In this document: positions 54,083 through 63,189 of the stretch, piece by piece
How positions within the stretch are numbered: position 1 is the stretch's first letter
How the letters are laid out: the number at the start of each line of letters is the position of its first letter
Assembly (NCBI RefSeq): GCF_029223525.1
Contig: NZ_JARHTQ010000005.1
Location: 1 to 64,000 of the forward strand
DNA length: 64,000 nt
Direction of reading: 5' to 3'
DNA from: Streptantibioticus ferralitis
GTDB taxonomy: Bacteria > Actinomycetota > Actinomycetes > Streptomycetales > Streptomycetaceae
Translations under genes and position numbers: made by a program
Notes under the pieces: model-generated
Told to the model about the DNA's origin: nothing
Databases searched by the model: none
The model's input: only the letters and a program-made list of their open reading frames with translations

Positions 54083-54424
54083 TTACGCGCCCGCGGTGGC
54101 CGCTTCGTAGGCCTCGCGGATTTCGGCGGGAACCCGGCCGCGCTCGTTCACGTTGTAGCCGTTCTCCTTGGCCCACGCGCGAATCTTGGCGGTGTCCTGC
54201 GCTCCGCCGACCACCGGTCGTGCCTTGCCGCGTCCGGCGGCGGCCCGCCCACCGGCCCGGCGGCCCGACTTCACGAAATCCGCAAGGGAGCTGCGGAGTT
54301 TCTCTGCGTTGGCGGTGGTGAGGTCGATCTCGTAGGACTTGCCGTCCAGCGCGAACGTCACCGTCTCGTCTGCCTCGCCGCCGTCGAGGTCGTCGACGAG
54401 AAGGACCTGAACCTTTTGTGCCAC
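54083..54424 (-). CDS. lsr2: Lsr2, H-NS-like xenogeneic silencer
   Basis: Predicted 113-aa nucleoid protein. The N-terminal dimerisation domain (residues 1-60, AQKVQVLLVDDLDGG; VTFALDGKSYEIDLT) and C-terminal DNA-binding domain (about 75-112, IRAWAKENGYNVNERGRVPAEI with the AT-hook-like RGR) are complete. It binds A/T-rich minor grooves and silences acquired DNA. GTG 54424 with GGAG seven bases upstream is a good start. It lies within a zone of gene remnants. Confidence 0.95.
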   Translation of the reverse strand: MAQKVQVLLVDDLDGGEADETVTFALDGKSYEIDLTTANAEKLRSSLADFVKSGRRAGGRAAAGRGKARPVVGGAQDTAKIRAWAKENGYNVNERGRVPAEIREAYEAATAGA

Positions 54425-54999
54425 GAGTTTCTCCAGCTTGGTACGACTGATGGATGACGGATGCTACAGGAGACGCGATCAGCTGCTCCCCGGCTTCTGC
54501 AAACCTCCCGACATCATTCATAGGATGCCCGTAACTCCGGGCCCTACTCATGAATTCGCCGGGCCGGTTGGACTCCGTCGGCGGCCGGGTTGGCGAGCGC
54601 CAGGAATTCCTCGATGCCGCGGCTGCCGACCAGCCCCCGAGAAAGCGCTCGGTGGCCGACGGGTCGCCGCCGACGACGCGCGGCAGACGCTCGAAATCAC
54701 CGTCCAGCGGCCGCAGCGAGGCCTGGCGGCAGGTGAAATCGAACACCGCCGCGCGTGCGATGTTGCGCCGGGGCTAGTGGCGGACGGGCGCTCCATCGGA
54801 GGGCCGCCGCCCAGGCCGAGTTGGATGGCGGCGGCGAGCATCCCGACATCGGCGAAGGCACCAGCAGGAAGCACAGGCCATTCACCGGGTCAGTGGCGTC
54901 GAGCACTATGTCATCACCCACTTGCGGCTACGGGAGAGCGAGGGGTCCGGCAGCACCACGGCATCCGGCTGACGGCGCTGCGCGGAAGGGAGGGAAACG
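54425..54999. other. Region without an intact gene, possible remnants
   Basis: About 575 bp upstream of lsr2. On the reverse strand, short stretches such as LDATDPVNGLCFLLV (near 54880-54915) and FERLPRVVGGDPSATERFLGG (near 54640-54710) look protein-like but are in broken frames, so decayed coding DNA is possible. I cannot name the origin. Confidence 0.4.
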
Positions 55000-55760
55000 G
55001 TGATCGACGGCATGCTGCGCCGGACCGTCCCGACCAACCCGGACGGCATGGCCATCGCCTACGGCGATCTCCGTCTCAGCTATGCCGAACTCGCTGCGCC
55101 GATATGGGGATTCGGACGCGGGCTACGCCGCCTCGGGGTCGCAGCCGGCGATCTCGTGCCCATCGTGCTGCCCAACAGCCCTGAGTTCATGGTGAGTTAT
55201 TTCGGCACCGCCGCACTTCGGGCCACCGTGCAGGCGCTGGATCCACAACTCAAGAAGCCGGAACTCCTGGCCCGACTCAGGGAGCGCGAGCCCGCGGTGG
55301 TGGTCACCACCGCCCCGCTGGCCGCGCTCCTGTCCGGGCCACCGCTGGACCGCGCGGCACGGAAGGTGATCACGGTGTGCGGTGGCACCACACCGCACCT
55401 CGGCTTCGAGGACGTGGTGCGGTGCGACGCCCCACAGACGGCGCAGGACGGCGGCGGCCCGTACGACGCCGCATGGGTCTTCACTCAGACCTCCGGCTCC
55501 ACCGGCGAATCGAAACGGGGTCTCGCGTCTTCCGTGTGGACCACCGACCACGCCCGCGCCATGCGCCTCACCCAGCGTCTGGACTACGGCTGCGTCTGGA
55601 CTACGGCTGCGTCTGGGGCAACACGCATTTCGCGTTCCCCTCGGAGATGCCCCGTGGCGGCTTCAAGCACTCCGGCTACGGCAAGGACCTGGCCCTGTAC
55701 GGGCTGGAGGGGTACACCCATACCAAGCACGTCATGCACCACACCGGGTCAGCGGCGTGA
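55000..55760 (+). pseudogene. Chimeric remnant: acyl-CoA synthetase N-terminus joined to aldehyde dehydrogenase C-terminus
   Basis: Residues about 1-175 are the N-terminal half of an AMP-forming acyl-CoA synthetase (LRLSYAELAAPIWGFGRGLRRLG; LPNSPEFMVSYFG; nucleotide loop TQTSGSTGESK). Directly after (near 55520) the sequence becomes the C-terminal end of an aldehyde dehydrogenase: GLASSVWTTDHARAMRLTQRL, then in a shifted frame SEMPRGGFKHSGYGKD and YTHTKHVM. The shift is caused by a 17-bp tandem duplication at 55579-55612. Neither enzyme can be functional. The fusion looks like the result of a deletion between two genes. Confidence 0.8.
55579..55612. repeat. 17-bp tandem duplication that breaks the frame
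   Basis: CTGGACTACGGCTGCGT occurs twice in direct tandem (55579-55595 and 55596-55612), with a partial third match before and after. Removing one copy restores the aldehyde dehydrogenase C-terminal frame. Confidence 0.92.
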
Positions 55761-55883
55761 GTCCGCGGCGGCCACGCCCCCTTACGGAGCAATGGGCGCC
55801 TGCCGTCAGCTCGCGCGATGAGATCGTGCACGGCCGCAACGGCGCCCGACCCCGAGCAGAGCTCCACGATCCGAGGAACGTCC

Positions 55884-57767
55884 ATGACTGCCGCTTCGCC
55901 CAACGGACCCACCGGGACGGTCGGACCCCACTCCGACCTGACGGATGTCTTCGAACTCGCCCAGCAGTTGCGGATCGACTCGGTACGGGCGAGTACCTCC
56001 GCCGGTTCCGGACATCCGACGTCGAGCATGTCCGCCGCCGACCTGATGGCGGTGCTGCTCGCCCGCCATCTGCACTATGACTGGCAGCGGCCCGACGACC
56101 CCGGCAACGACCACCTGATCTTCTCCAAGGGGCATGCCTCGCCCCTGCTGTACGCGATGTTCAAGGCGGCCGGCGTGGTCAGCGAGGAGGAACTGCTGAC
56201 CGGCTACCGCCGCGCGGGATCGCGCCTGGAGGGGCATCCCACCCCGGTGCTGCCGTGGGTCGACGTCGCCACCGGCTCGCTGGGCCAGGGACTGCCTTAC
56301 GGCATCGGTGTGGCGCTGTCGGGCCGGAAGCTGGAGCACGCGCCCTACCGCGTCTGGGTGCTGTGCGGGGACAGCGAGATGACCGAGGGATCCATCTGGG
56401 AGGCGCTGGACAAGGCGGGCCGCTACGGACTGGACAACCTCACCGCGATCGTCGATGTGAACCGGCTCGGCCAGCGCGGCCCCACCGAGCTCGGCTGGGA
56501 CCTGGAGGCCTACGCCAACCGGGTGGAGGCCTTCGGCTGCACGGCGCTGACTGTCGAGGGCCACGATGTCGCGGCCGTCGACAAGGCGTTCGAGTACGCC
56601 TCCCACACCGGGCACCCCACGGTCATCCTGGCCAGGACCATCAAGGGCCGCGGCTTCAGCGAGGTGGAGGACGCCGAGGGCTGGCACGGCAAACCGCTGC
56701 CCCCCGACATGGCCGAGCGGGCGATCGGCGAACTCGGCGGAGTACGCCACCTGACCGTGAGGGGTCCGGGGCCGCGGCCGTACCAGGCGCCGCCCCGCCC
56801 GGCGCCCCAGCCGGTGCGGTTGCCGCAGTTCGAACCCGGCGAGAAGGTGGCCACCCGGTCCGCCTACGGCAAGGCGCTCGCGGCGATGGGCGCTCACCCG
56901 GAGGTGGTGGCGCTCGACGCCGAGGTGGGCAACTCCACCCACGCGGAGGAGTTCGCCGCGGCCTATCCGGGCCGCTACGTCCAGTCCTTCATCGCCGAGC
57001 AGCAGATGCTGGCCACCGCGGTCGGCCTTTCGGTACGCGGTTGGCGCCCGTACGCGGCCACGTTCGCCGCCTTCCTCACCCGCGCGCACGACTTCATCCG
57101 GATGGCCGCCATCTCCCGGGCCCGGCTGGCGCTGTGCGGTTCGCACTGCGGTGTGGAGATCGGCGCGGACGGCCCCTCGCAGATGGGCCTGGAGGACATC
57201 GCGATGATGCGGGCCGTGCACAACTCGACGGTGTTCTATCCGAGCGATGCCACCACGACCGCCAGCCTCACCGCCACCATGGCCGACCTGGAGGGGATCT
57301 CCTATCTGCGCACCACCCGCGGTGCCTATCCGGTGTTGTACCCCCCGCAGGAGACGTTCCCGGTCGGCGGGTCCAAGACACCGCGGTCCGGCGCCGACGA
57401 CCAGGTCACGCTCATCGGCGCCGGAGTGACGCTGCACGAGTGCCTGGCGGCGGCCGACACGCTCGCGGCCGACGGCATCCACGCCCGGGTGATCGATCTG
57501 TACTCGGTCAAGCCGATCGACGCCGATACGTTGGCCACCGCTGCCGAGCAGACCGGAGCGCTGGTGGTCGCCGAGGACCACCACCCCGAAGGCGGCATCG
57601 GTGAGGCCGTACTGCACGCACTCGCCGACCGCGCCACCATCCCCCGCTTCGCGCATCTGGCCGTACGGGACATGCCCGCCTCGGGTACGCCCGCCGAACT
57701 GCTGGACACCGCCGGTATCTCCCGTACCCACATCACCGCGGCCGCCCGGCGGTTGCTGGGCGGCTGA
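55884..57767 (+). CDS. Transketolase
   Basis: Predicted 627-aa thiamin-diphosphate enzyme. N-terminal RASTSAGSGHPTSSMSAADLM, SKGHASPLLYAM, the PP-domain ThDP-binding LCGDSEMTEGSIWEAL with its downstream Asn, and the Pyr-domain glutamate in FIAEQQMLATAVGL are all visible. It moves two-carbon units between sugar phosphates. GAGGAAC precedes ATG 55884. It is the first of three genes with the same direction and short gaps, so it seems part of a catabolic operon, not the housekeeping pentose-phosphate copy. Confidence 0.93.
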   Translation: MTAASPNGPTGTVGPHSDLTDVFELAQQLRIDSVRASTSAGSGHPTSSMSAADLMAVLLARHLHYDWQRPDDPGNDHLIFSKGHASPLLYAMFKAAGVVSEEELLTGYRRAGSRLEGHPTPVLPWVDVATGSLGQGLPYGIGVALSGRKLEHAPYRVWVLCGDSEMTEGSIWEALDKAGRYGLDNLTAIVDVNRLGQRGPTELGWDLEAYANRVEAFGCTALTVEGHDVAAVDKAFEYASHTGHPTVILARTIKGRGFSEVEDAEGWHGKPLPPDMAERAIGELGGVRHLTVRGPGPRPYQAPPRPAPQPVRLPQFEPGEKVATRSAYGKALAAMGAHPEVVALDAEVGNSTHAEEFAAAYPGRYVQSFIAEQQMLATAVGLSVRGWRPYAATFAAFLTRAHDFIRMAAISRARLALCGSHCGVEIGADGPSQMGLEDIAMMRAVHNSTVFYPSDATTTASLTATMADLEGISYLRTTRGAYPVLYPPQETFPVGGSKTPRSGADDQVTLIGAGVTLHECLAAADTLAADGIHARVIDLYSVKPIDADTLATAAEQTGALVVAEDHHPEGGIGEAVLHALADRATIPRFAHLAVRDMPASGTPAELLDTAGISRTHITAAARRLLGG

Positions 57768-57836
57768 TCCAGGGCCGGGCGGGTCCGCACTGAGCGTCTG
57801 CCGTCGCGCCACACCGGCGCGGAGACTGGAGAGGCC

Positions 57837-59048
57837 ATGACGAACGGAATGGATTCCACCGCCGGTCAGGACTTCCCCGCCGTTCCCGAATCCGTTCCGC
57901 CGCCCGGTGACGCCGCGGTCGTGGTCATCGGAGCCGGGGTGGTCGGGGCCGGCGTCGCCTTCCATCTGGCCGAGGCGGGGGTACGCGATGTGCTGGTGCT
58001 CGACCGTGCCCGGCCCGGAAGCGGCTCGTCCGGCAAGCCGATCGGCGGCGTGCGGGCGCAGTTCACCGATCCGCTCGACATCCGGCTCGGCCAGCGCGGT
58101 ATCGCGGCGTTCCGCCACTTCGCCGAACGCCCCGGCAACGACGTCGGATGGGACAGCGTTGGCTACCTCTTCCTCCTCGGCGACGCCGACGAGGTGGCCT
58201 TCTTCGAGGACAGCGTCGCGGTGCAGAACGCCCTGGGAGTACCGAGCCGCGTCATCACCCCGCGCGAGGCCCACGAGTTGTGCCCGTACCTCGATCCGAA
58301 GGCGGTGGTCGCCGCCGCCTACTCGCCTGCCGACGGCTACGCGCTGCCGCGTGCGGCGGTGGCCGGATACCTCGCGGCGGCGGTCCGCCTCGGCGTCGCC
58401 GTGCGGGGCGACTGCGCGGTGACCGGAATCGACACCGCCGACGGGGTCGTGACCGCGGTGCGCACCCCGTACGGAACGGTGCGCACCCCTGCGGCCGTCT
58501 GCCCGGCGGGCGCCTGGTCCGGCCGCGTCGGGGAGATGGCCGGGGTGCGGCTACCGGTCACACCGTTGCGGCGGCAGATCGCCTTCACCGGGCCACTGCG
58601 GCAGGCTCCGCCGCGCATTCCGTGCACGCTCGACTTCGGCTCCACCCTGTACTTCCACAACGACGGTCGCCAGGGCCTGCTGCTGGGCATATCGGATCCG
58701 CGGCAGCCGCCCGGGTTCGACCGGTCCTTCACCCTCGACTGGCTGCCGCTGTTCCGTGCGGCGGCGGCCCGACGTGCGCCGGAGCTAGCCGGGGTGGACA
58801 TCACCGGCGGCTGGGCGGGGCTGTACGAGATGACGCCGGACCGCAATGCGCTGATCGGCGAGGCGCCCGATGTACGCGGATTCCTTTACGCCACCGGCTT
58901 CTCCGGCCATGGTTTTCTTCAGGCCCCCGCCGTTGGGGAGATCATCCGTGATCTCTTCCTGCACCGGACCCCGTTCATCGATGTGGCGCCACTGGCCGCC
59001 ACCCGGTTCACGACCAGCGCCACCCGCCCGGAAACCACCATCATCTGA
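57837..59048 (+). CDS. DAO-family FAD-dependent oxidoreductase
   Basis: Predicted 403-aa flavoenzyme. The FAD loop AVVVIGAGVVGAGVAFHL lies at residues about 27-45, and the C-terminal FAD-contact GFLYATGFSGHGFLQAPA matches glycine/sarcosine/pipecolate oxidase relatives. A deaminating or demethylating amine oxidation is expected. GGAGAGG precedes ATG 57837. It lies between transketolase and an ALDH7-like dehydrogenase, so the product of its oxidation may be the semialdehyde used by the latter. Confidence 0.9.
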   Translation: MTNGMDSTAGQDFPAVPESVPPPGDAAVVVIGAGVVGAGVAFHLAEAGVRDVLVLDRARPGSGSSGKPIGGVRAQFTDPLDIRLGQRGIAAFRHFAERPGNDVGWDSVGYLFLLGDADEVAFFEDSVAVQNALGVPSRVITPREAHELCPYLDPKAVVAAAYSPADGYALPRAAVAGYLAAAVRLGVAVRGDCAVTGIDTADGVVTAVRTPYGTVRTPAAVCPAGAWSGRVGEMAGVRLPVTPLRRQIAFTGPLRQAPPRIPCTLDFGSTLYFHNDGRQGLLLGISDPRQPPGFDRSFTLDWLPLFRAAAARRAPELAGVDITGGWAGLYEMTPDRNALIGEAPDVRGFLYATGFSGHGFLQAPAVGEIIRDLFLHRTPFIDVAPLAATRFTTSATRPETTII

Positions 59049-59095
59049 CACCGCGTCCGACGGGACGACCGGACGCCAGCCGAGGAGGCGCATCC

Positions 59096-60643
59096 GTGAC
59101 CGACCCGTACACCGCGGCGCTGCCCGACACCGACGCCTTGCGCATTCTGGCCGCCAAGAGTCTCAATCGCTGCGGCGCCGAGCCGCCCGCCGAGGGCGAC
59201 AGTGGTGATCTGGTCTGCCGCACCCCGGTCACCGGCGGTACGCTCTTCTTCCTGCCGTGCGCCGGACCTGACCAGATCGACTCGGCGGTCACCACCGCGC
59301 ACGCGACGTTCAGCACCTGGCGCACCACTCCCGCGCCGCAGCGCGGTCGGCTCGTCAAACGCCTGGGTGAGCTACTCGTCGAGCACAAAGGGGACTTGGC
59401 CGATCTGATCACCCTCGAAGCGGGGAAGATCCGCTCCGAAGCGCTGGGCGAAGTGCAGGAGATGATCGACATCTGCGACTTCGCCGTCGGGCTGTCCCGT
59501 CAGCTCTACGGGCGCACCATGCCGTCGGAGCGGCCCGGTCACCGGCTGACCGAGTGCTGGCATCCGCTGGGTGTCGTCGGGGTCGTCTCCGCCTTCAACT
59601 TCCCGGTGGCGGTGTGGGCGTGGAACACCGCCGTGGCCCTGGTGTGCGGCGACACCGTGGTGTGGAAGCCGTCCGAGCGCACACCGCTGACCGCGGTCGC
59701 CTGCGACGCGCTGCTCGCCCGGGCGGCTGCCGACACCGGTATGCCCGCCGGTGTGCACCAGCTCGTCCTGGGCGACCGCGCCACCGGCGAGCGCCTTGTC
59801 GACGATGCCCGGGTGGCCCTGGTCAGCGCCACCGGTTCGGTGCGTATGGGCCGCGAGGTCGCACCGCGTGTCGCCGCGCGCTTCGGCCGCTGCGTCCTCG
59901 AACTGGGCGGCAACAACGGGGCGGTTGTGGCACCGTCGGCAGACCTCGACCTGGCGGTACGCGGCATCGTCTTCTCCGCCGCCGGAACGGCGGGCCAGCG
60001 GTGCACCACGCTGCGCCGCCTCATCGTCCACGAGGACGTCGCCGACCAACTGGTGGACATGATCGTCCACGCCTGTCACCGGCTGCCGGTCGGCGACCCC
60101 TTCGCGGCCGCCACCCTCGTCGGACCGCTGATCGACGCGCAGGCCTACGAGGCGATGACCCAGGCGCTCGAACGCGCGCGGGCCGACGGCGGAAAGCTGC
60201 TGACCGGCGGCGAACCACGGCTGCGGGACGAGGCTCCGCAGGCCCGCTATGTCACACCGGCCGTGGTCCGGATGCCCACCCAGACCGAGATCGTACGAGC
60301 GGAGACATTCGCCCCGATCCTCTATGTGCTCACCTACCGCACCTTCGAGGAGGCCATCGTCTTGCACAACGATGTTCCGCAGGGCCTGTCCTCCAGTATC
60401 TTCACCCGCGACCAGAGGGAGGCGGAGCGCTTCTTGGCCGTCGACGGCTCCGACTGCGGTATCGCGAACGTGAACATCGGCACCTCCGGCGCGGAAATCG
60501 GCGGAGCGTTCGGTGGAGAGAAGGCGACCGGCGGTGGCCGGGAATCCGGCTCCGACGCATGGCGGGCGTATATGCGGCGCGCTACGAACACCGTCAACTA
60601 CTCGGCCGAACTGCCGCTGGCCCAGGGCGTCGCCTTCCTCTAG
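59096..60643 (+). CDS. ALDH7-type aldehyde dehydrogenase (alpha-aminoadipic semialdehyde / piperideine-6-carboxylate dehydrogenase-like)
   Basis: Predicted 515-aa NAD-dependent enzyme. The catalytic glutamate is in VLELGGNNGAVV and the nucleophilic cysteine in GTAGQRCTTLRRL; the Asn-rich NIGTSGAEIGGAFGGEKATGGG end is typical of the ALDH7 (antiquitin/AmaB) branch. Such enzymes turn alpha-aminoadipic semialdehyde into alpha-aminoadipate in lysine and pipecolate breakdown. It is the last gene of the operon. A different ALDH remnant lies upstream at 55.5 kb. Confidence 0.92.
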   Translation: MTDPYTAALPDTDALRILAAKSLNRCGAEPPAEGDSGDLVCRTPVTGGTLFFLPCAGPDQIDSAVTTAHATFSTWRTTPAPQRGRLVKRLGELLVEHKGDLADLITLEAGKIRSEALGEVQEMIDICDFAVGLSRQLYGRTMPSERPGHRLTECWHPLGVVGVVSAFNFPVAVWAWNTAVALVCGDTVVWKPSERTPLTAVACDALLARAAADTGMPAGVHQLVLGDRATGERLVDDARVALVSATGSVRMGREVAPRVAARFGRCVLELGGNNGAVVAPSADLDLAVRGIVFSAAGTAGQRCTTLRRLIVHEDVADQLVDMIVHACHRLPVGDPFAAATLVGPLIDAQAYEAMTQALERARADGGKLLTGGEPRLRDEAPQARYVTPAVVRMPTQTEIVRAETFAPILYVLTYRTFEEAIVLHNDVPQGLSSSIFTRDQREAERFLAVDGSDCGIANVNIGTSGAEIGGAFGGEKATGGGRESGSDAWRAYMRRATNTVNYSAELPLAQGVAFL

Positions 60644-60665
60644 GGACGGCAAAGCCGCCACGTCG

Positions 60666-61061
60666 TCAGAGTTCCATTCCGCTGGCCCGGACAATGGCTT
60701 CGACCTCGCGCCGGTCGCGCTGCCGTTCCGCCAGCGCCAGCAGTCCTCTCGGCGGCCCGTCGAAGCCGCCGACACCGCCCCCACCTGCCGATTCGTCCAC
60801 GTCGACAACCATGCGCATGCCGCGCGGGCCGAGCAGGTCCATCAGCGTTTCCAATTCCCGGCCCAACTCGGAGGTGAACAACTCCTTGTCGCCCGGTTCA
60901 AAGGGAATATCGACACTCCGTGAGTGTTGCACCAAAGCTTCGTTCACGCCGCCCAAGATGCGCAGCAGCAGCGCAAACGACTCTTTGTCCAAACGACGTC
61001 CGAGTTCGGCAAGATGACGCGCGAACCGCTCGGTACGCGCCAAGAAGTCCTGATCGCTCAT
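60666..61061 (-). CDS. Hypothetical helical protein
   Basis: Predicted 131-aa protein, mostly helical and charged. The N-terminal helix reads DQDFLARTERFARHLAELGRRL, and the region 80-100 contains Gly-rich DESAGGGGVGGFDG. No known domain. Coding bias is good, but the ribosome site before ATG 61061 is weak. Convergent with the ALDH gene. Confidence 0.6.
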   Translation of the reverse strand: MSDQDFLARTERFARHLAELGRRLDKESFALLLRILGGVNEALVQHSRSVDIPFEPGDKELFTSELGRELETLMDLLGPRGMRMVVDVDESAGGGGVGGFDGPPRGLLALAERQRDRREVEAIVRASGMEL

Positions 61062-61857
61062 GCTGCCATCGTCCCGGACCGCACCGGGCAGATGTGCCCG
61101 ATTCCCTAAATTAGGATCAATCGGCGGCTTTCTGGGCCATGACGTTCGAGAGCACGCCGGGGTGCACGCCGTAGTGCGTGGAGCAGGCCCCACACAAACC
61201 CGGAAGTTGATCCACACCAAATGTTGACCCGTGCACGCCAAATTGCGCGAGAGCGCAATCACCGCTGCACCATCATGATCGATTATCGAAGGCCCGAGCA
61301 ACCCGGCGGACCGCCATGCGGACCCCGGTCAGCACCGCGGGGGTTCGCGTGGTACCGTCCCCCATCTCGCGAGAAGCCGCGGAGGGGGTGGCATGCGCCG
61401 GTATCGCATTCCGAGCCGAAGCCATGGTCCGCTGATCCGCGCCTGCCGCCACGCCGGAAAACCCACCGGACCACGACGGCACGGCCGTTTACCGTAAGCC
61501 ACCAGGATTCCAGCACGCCGACGTCAGCCAGCCGGCGACTGACGCCGCCCGGCGTAATCACGTCACCCGTCGACGCGGCAACGCCGCCGACGTGTTGAAA
61601 CCATCGCCATGTCCCGGAAAATATCCGCGACTTGATCGATTCCACTGGCGCTCGGCACCAGACATGCCGTCCGTCGCCCCGATGCCAATGGCAACTGCCA
61701 GACAAAGGAGCCGGACGGCACTTGACTTCGCCTTGATAACAAATCGCAACGTTGCCATCTCGTTAAGCATTTACTTCTTGACTACATGCAGTTACCGGAG
61801 TTCTACTCACCTCCACCTCGGCCGCACCATCGCGGCCCTGTCAGGGAGGTACCCCTC
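61062..61857. other. Long upstream region of the sugar-binding lipoprotein gene
   Basis: About 800 bp with no credible gene. The part from 61740 to 61800 is A/T-richer; TTGACT near 61777 could be a -35 element for the gene at 61858, but no good -10 follows at normal spacing. Confidence 0.45.
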
Positions 61858-62961
61858 GTGAACACCACTCTGCGTCGCGCCGTCATCGCGACCGCGGCAG
61901 TGTCCATAACGCTCAGCATGACGGCGTGCGGCAAAAAGGCAGGCGACGCCGCCAAGCCGAGCGCGGCGGACGTCAGCCAGGGCTTCCGGATCGGTCTGGC
62001 ACTCCCGGAGAACCAGACCACCCGCTACGAGGCGGTCGACCGACCGCAGATCCAGCAGAGGCTCCGCGCGCTCTGCCCGAAATGCCAGATCGACTACGAG
62101 AACGCCACCCAGAACGCCAACACCCAGGAAGCGCAGCTCGACACACTGATCAACGACGGCGACAAGGTCATCATCCTCGACCCGGTCGACTACAAGGCGA
62201 TCCAGCCGTCGGTCGAGAAGGCACATGCCAAGGGCATCAAGATCATCTCGTACGACCGTCTCTCGCAAGGGCCCATCGACGGGTACGTCTCCTTTGACAA
62301 CACCCAGGTCGGCAAGCAGCAGGCTCAGGGCCTGCTGGACGCCCTGGGCAGCAAGGCCACCCCGAGCACTCCGATCGTCATGATCAACGGCGACAGCGCC
62401 GACCCGAACGCGGCCCAGTACAAGGCCGGTGCGCACAGCGTCCTGAACGGCAAGGTCAGGATCGCCGCCGAGTACGACACCACCGGCTGGCAGGCGACCG
62501 AGGCGAACAAGGAAGTCGTCAGCGCGATCACCCGGCTGGGCAAGGCCAACATCGCCGCCGTCTACTCGGCCAATGACGGCATGGCGGCCGGAGTCGTCAG
62601 CGCCCTGCTCACCTCTCATGTCAGCCCGCTGCCTCCGATCAGCGGCCAGGACGCACAACTGGACGCGGCCCAGCGGATCGTGGCCGGTCTGCAGTCCTTC
62701 ACCATCTACAAGCCATACGCGGTGGAGGCGAACACCGCGGCGCAGATGGCGATCGAACTGGCCACCAACCAGCCCGTCGTGGTGGCCGACAGCCGGGTGA
62801 GCAGCGCCACCAACAAGAACATTCCGGCGAAGCTGGTGGCCACCACCATCATGGACAGCAGGAACATAAGACAGACGGTCATCGCCGATGGCCTCTACAC
62901 CGTTGACCAGATCTGCACCGAGCAGTACGCGACCGACTGCGTCAAGATCGGTCTGAAGTAA
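61858..62961 (+). CDS. Sugar ABC transporter substrate-binding lipoprotein (XylF/RbsB-like)
   Basis: Predicted 367-aa periplasmic-binding type 1 protein. The lipobox is SMTAC (cysteine about 22). The sugar-binding family pattern is visible: IGLALPENQTTRYEAVDRP, then DTLINDGDKVIILDPVDYKAIQP, AKGIKIISYDRL and ANIAAVYSANDGMAAGVV. It is closest in layout to xylose-binding proteins. GGGAGG precedes GTG 61858. ATPase and permease genes do not follow: a terminator and an unrelated membrane protein come next, so it is an orphan binding protein or its partners lie elsewhere. Confidence 0.88.
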   Translation: MNTTLRRAVIATAAVSITLSMTACGKKAGDAAKPSAADVSQGFRIGLALPENQTTRYEAVDRPQIQQRLRALCPKCQIDYENATQNANTQEAQLDTLINDGDKVIILDPVDYKAIQPSVEKAHAKGIKIISYDRLSQGPIDGYVSFDNTQVGKQQAQGLLDALGSKATPSTPIVMINGDSADPNAAQYKAGAHSVLNGKVRIAAEYDTTGWQATEANKEVVSAITRLGKANIAAVYSANDGMAAGVVSALLTSHVSPLPPISGQDAQLDAAQRIVAGLQSFTIYKPYAVEANTAAQMAIELATNQPVVVADSRVSSATNKNIPAKLVATTIMDSRNIRQTVIADGLYTVDQICTEQYATDCVKIGLK

Positions 62962-62976
62962 CACCTGCCGCTCAGC

Positions 62977-63012
62977 GCGGCCGAGCCTCCGGCCCCCCGG
63001 GAGCTCGGCCGC
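62977..63012 (+). terminator. Hairpin terminator after the sugar-binding lipoprotein gene
   Basis: GCGGCCGAGC (62977-62986) pairs perfectly with GCTCGGCCGC (63003-63012), 15 bp after the stop codon. Confidence 0.8.
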
Positions 63013-63031
63013 ACCGCACTTCTCACCCCCA

Positions 63032-63096
63032 GGGTGGAGAGGCGCCTCCACCCGGCACCGCGGAACTCCACCCGGGGTTCCACCCCTGGGTGGAAC
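63032..63096. promoter_or_regulatory. Cluster of five TCCACCC/GGGTGGA boxes, two of them paired as palindromes
   Basis: GGGTGGAG (63032) pairs with CTCCACCC (63046), TCCACCC lies alone at 63067, and a perfect 9-bp-arm palindrome with a 2-base centre (GTTCCACCC / GGGTGGAAC) sits at 63077-63096. It lies 94 bp before the VC0807-like gene and after a terminator, so an operator array for that gene is likely. Confidence 0.55.
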
Positions 63097-63189
63097 GACT
63101 TCTCCGGCCTGGTGACTAGCGTCCTGAGTAGTTCGCAAACCGGGACAGCGCACGGTCCGCCGCCGTGCTGAGGTGAGGAGTGTGCCCCG

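Noticed and set aside
54083..54746. 285-codon reverse open frame running through lsr2
   Set aside because: It is out of frame with lsr2, whose complete protein with both domains is certain.
55806..58274. 822-codon open frame antisense to transketolase and the FAD oxidase
   Set aside because: It spans two genes with clear motifs on the forward strand and is biased only by their codon use.
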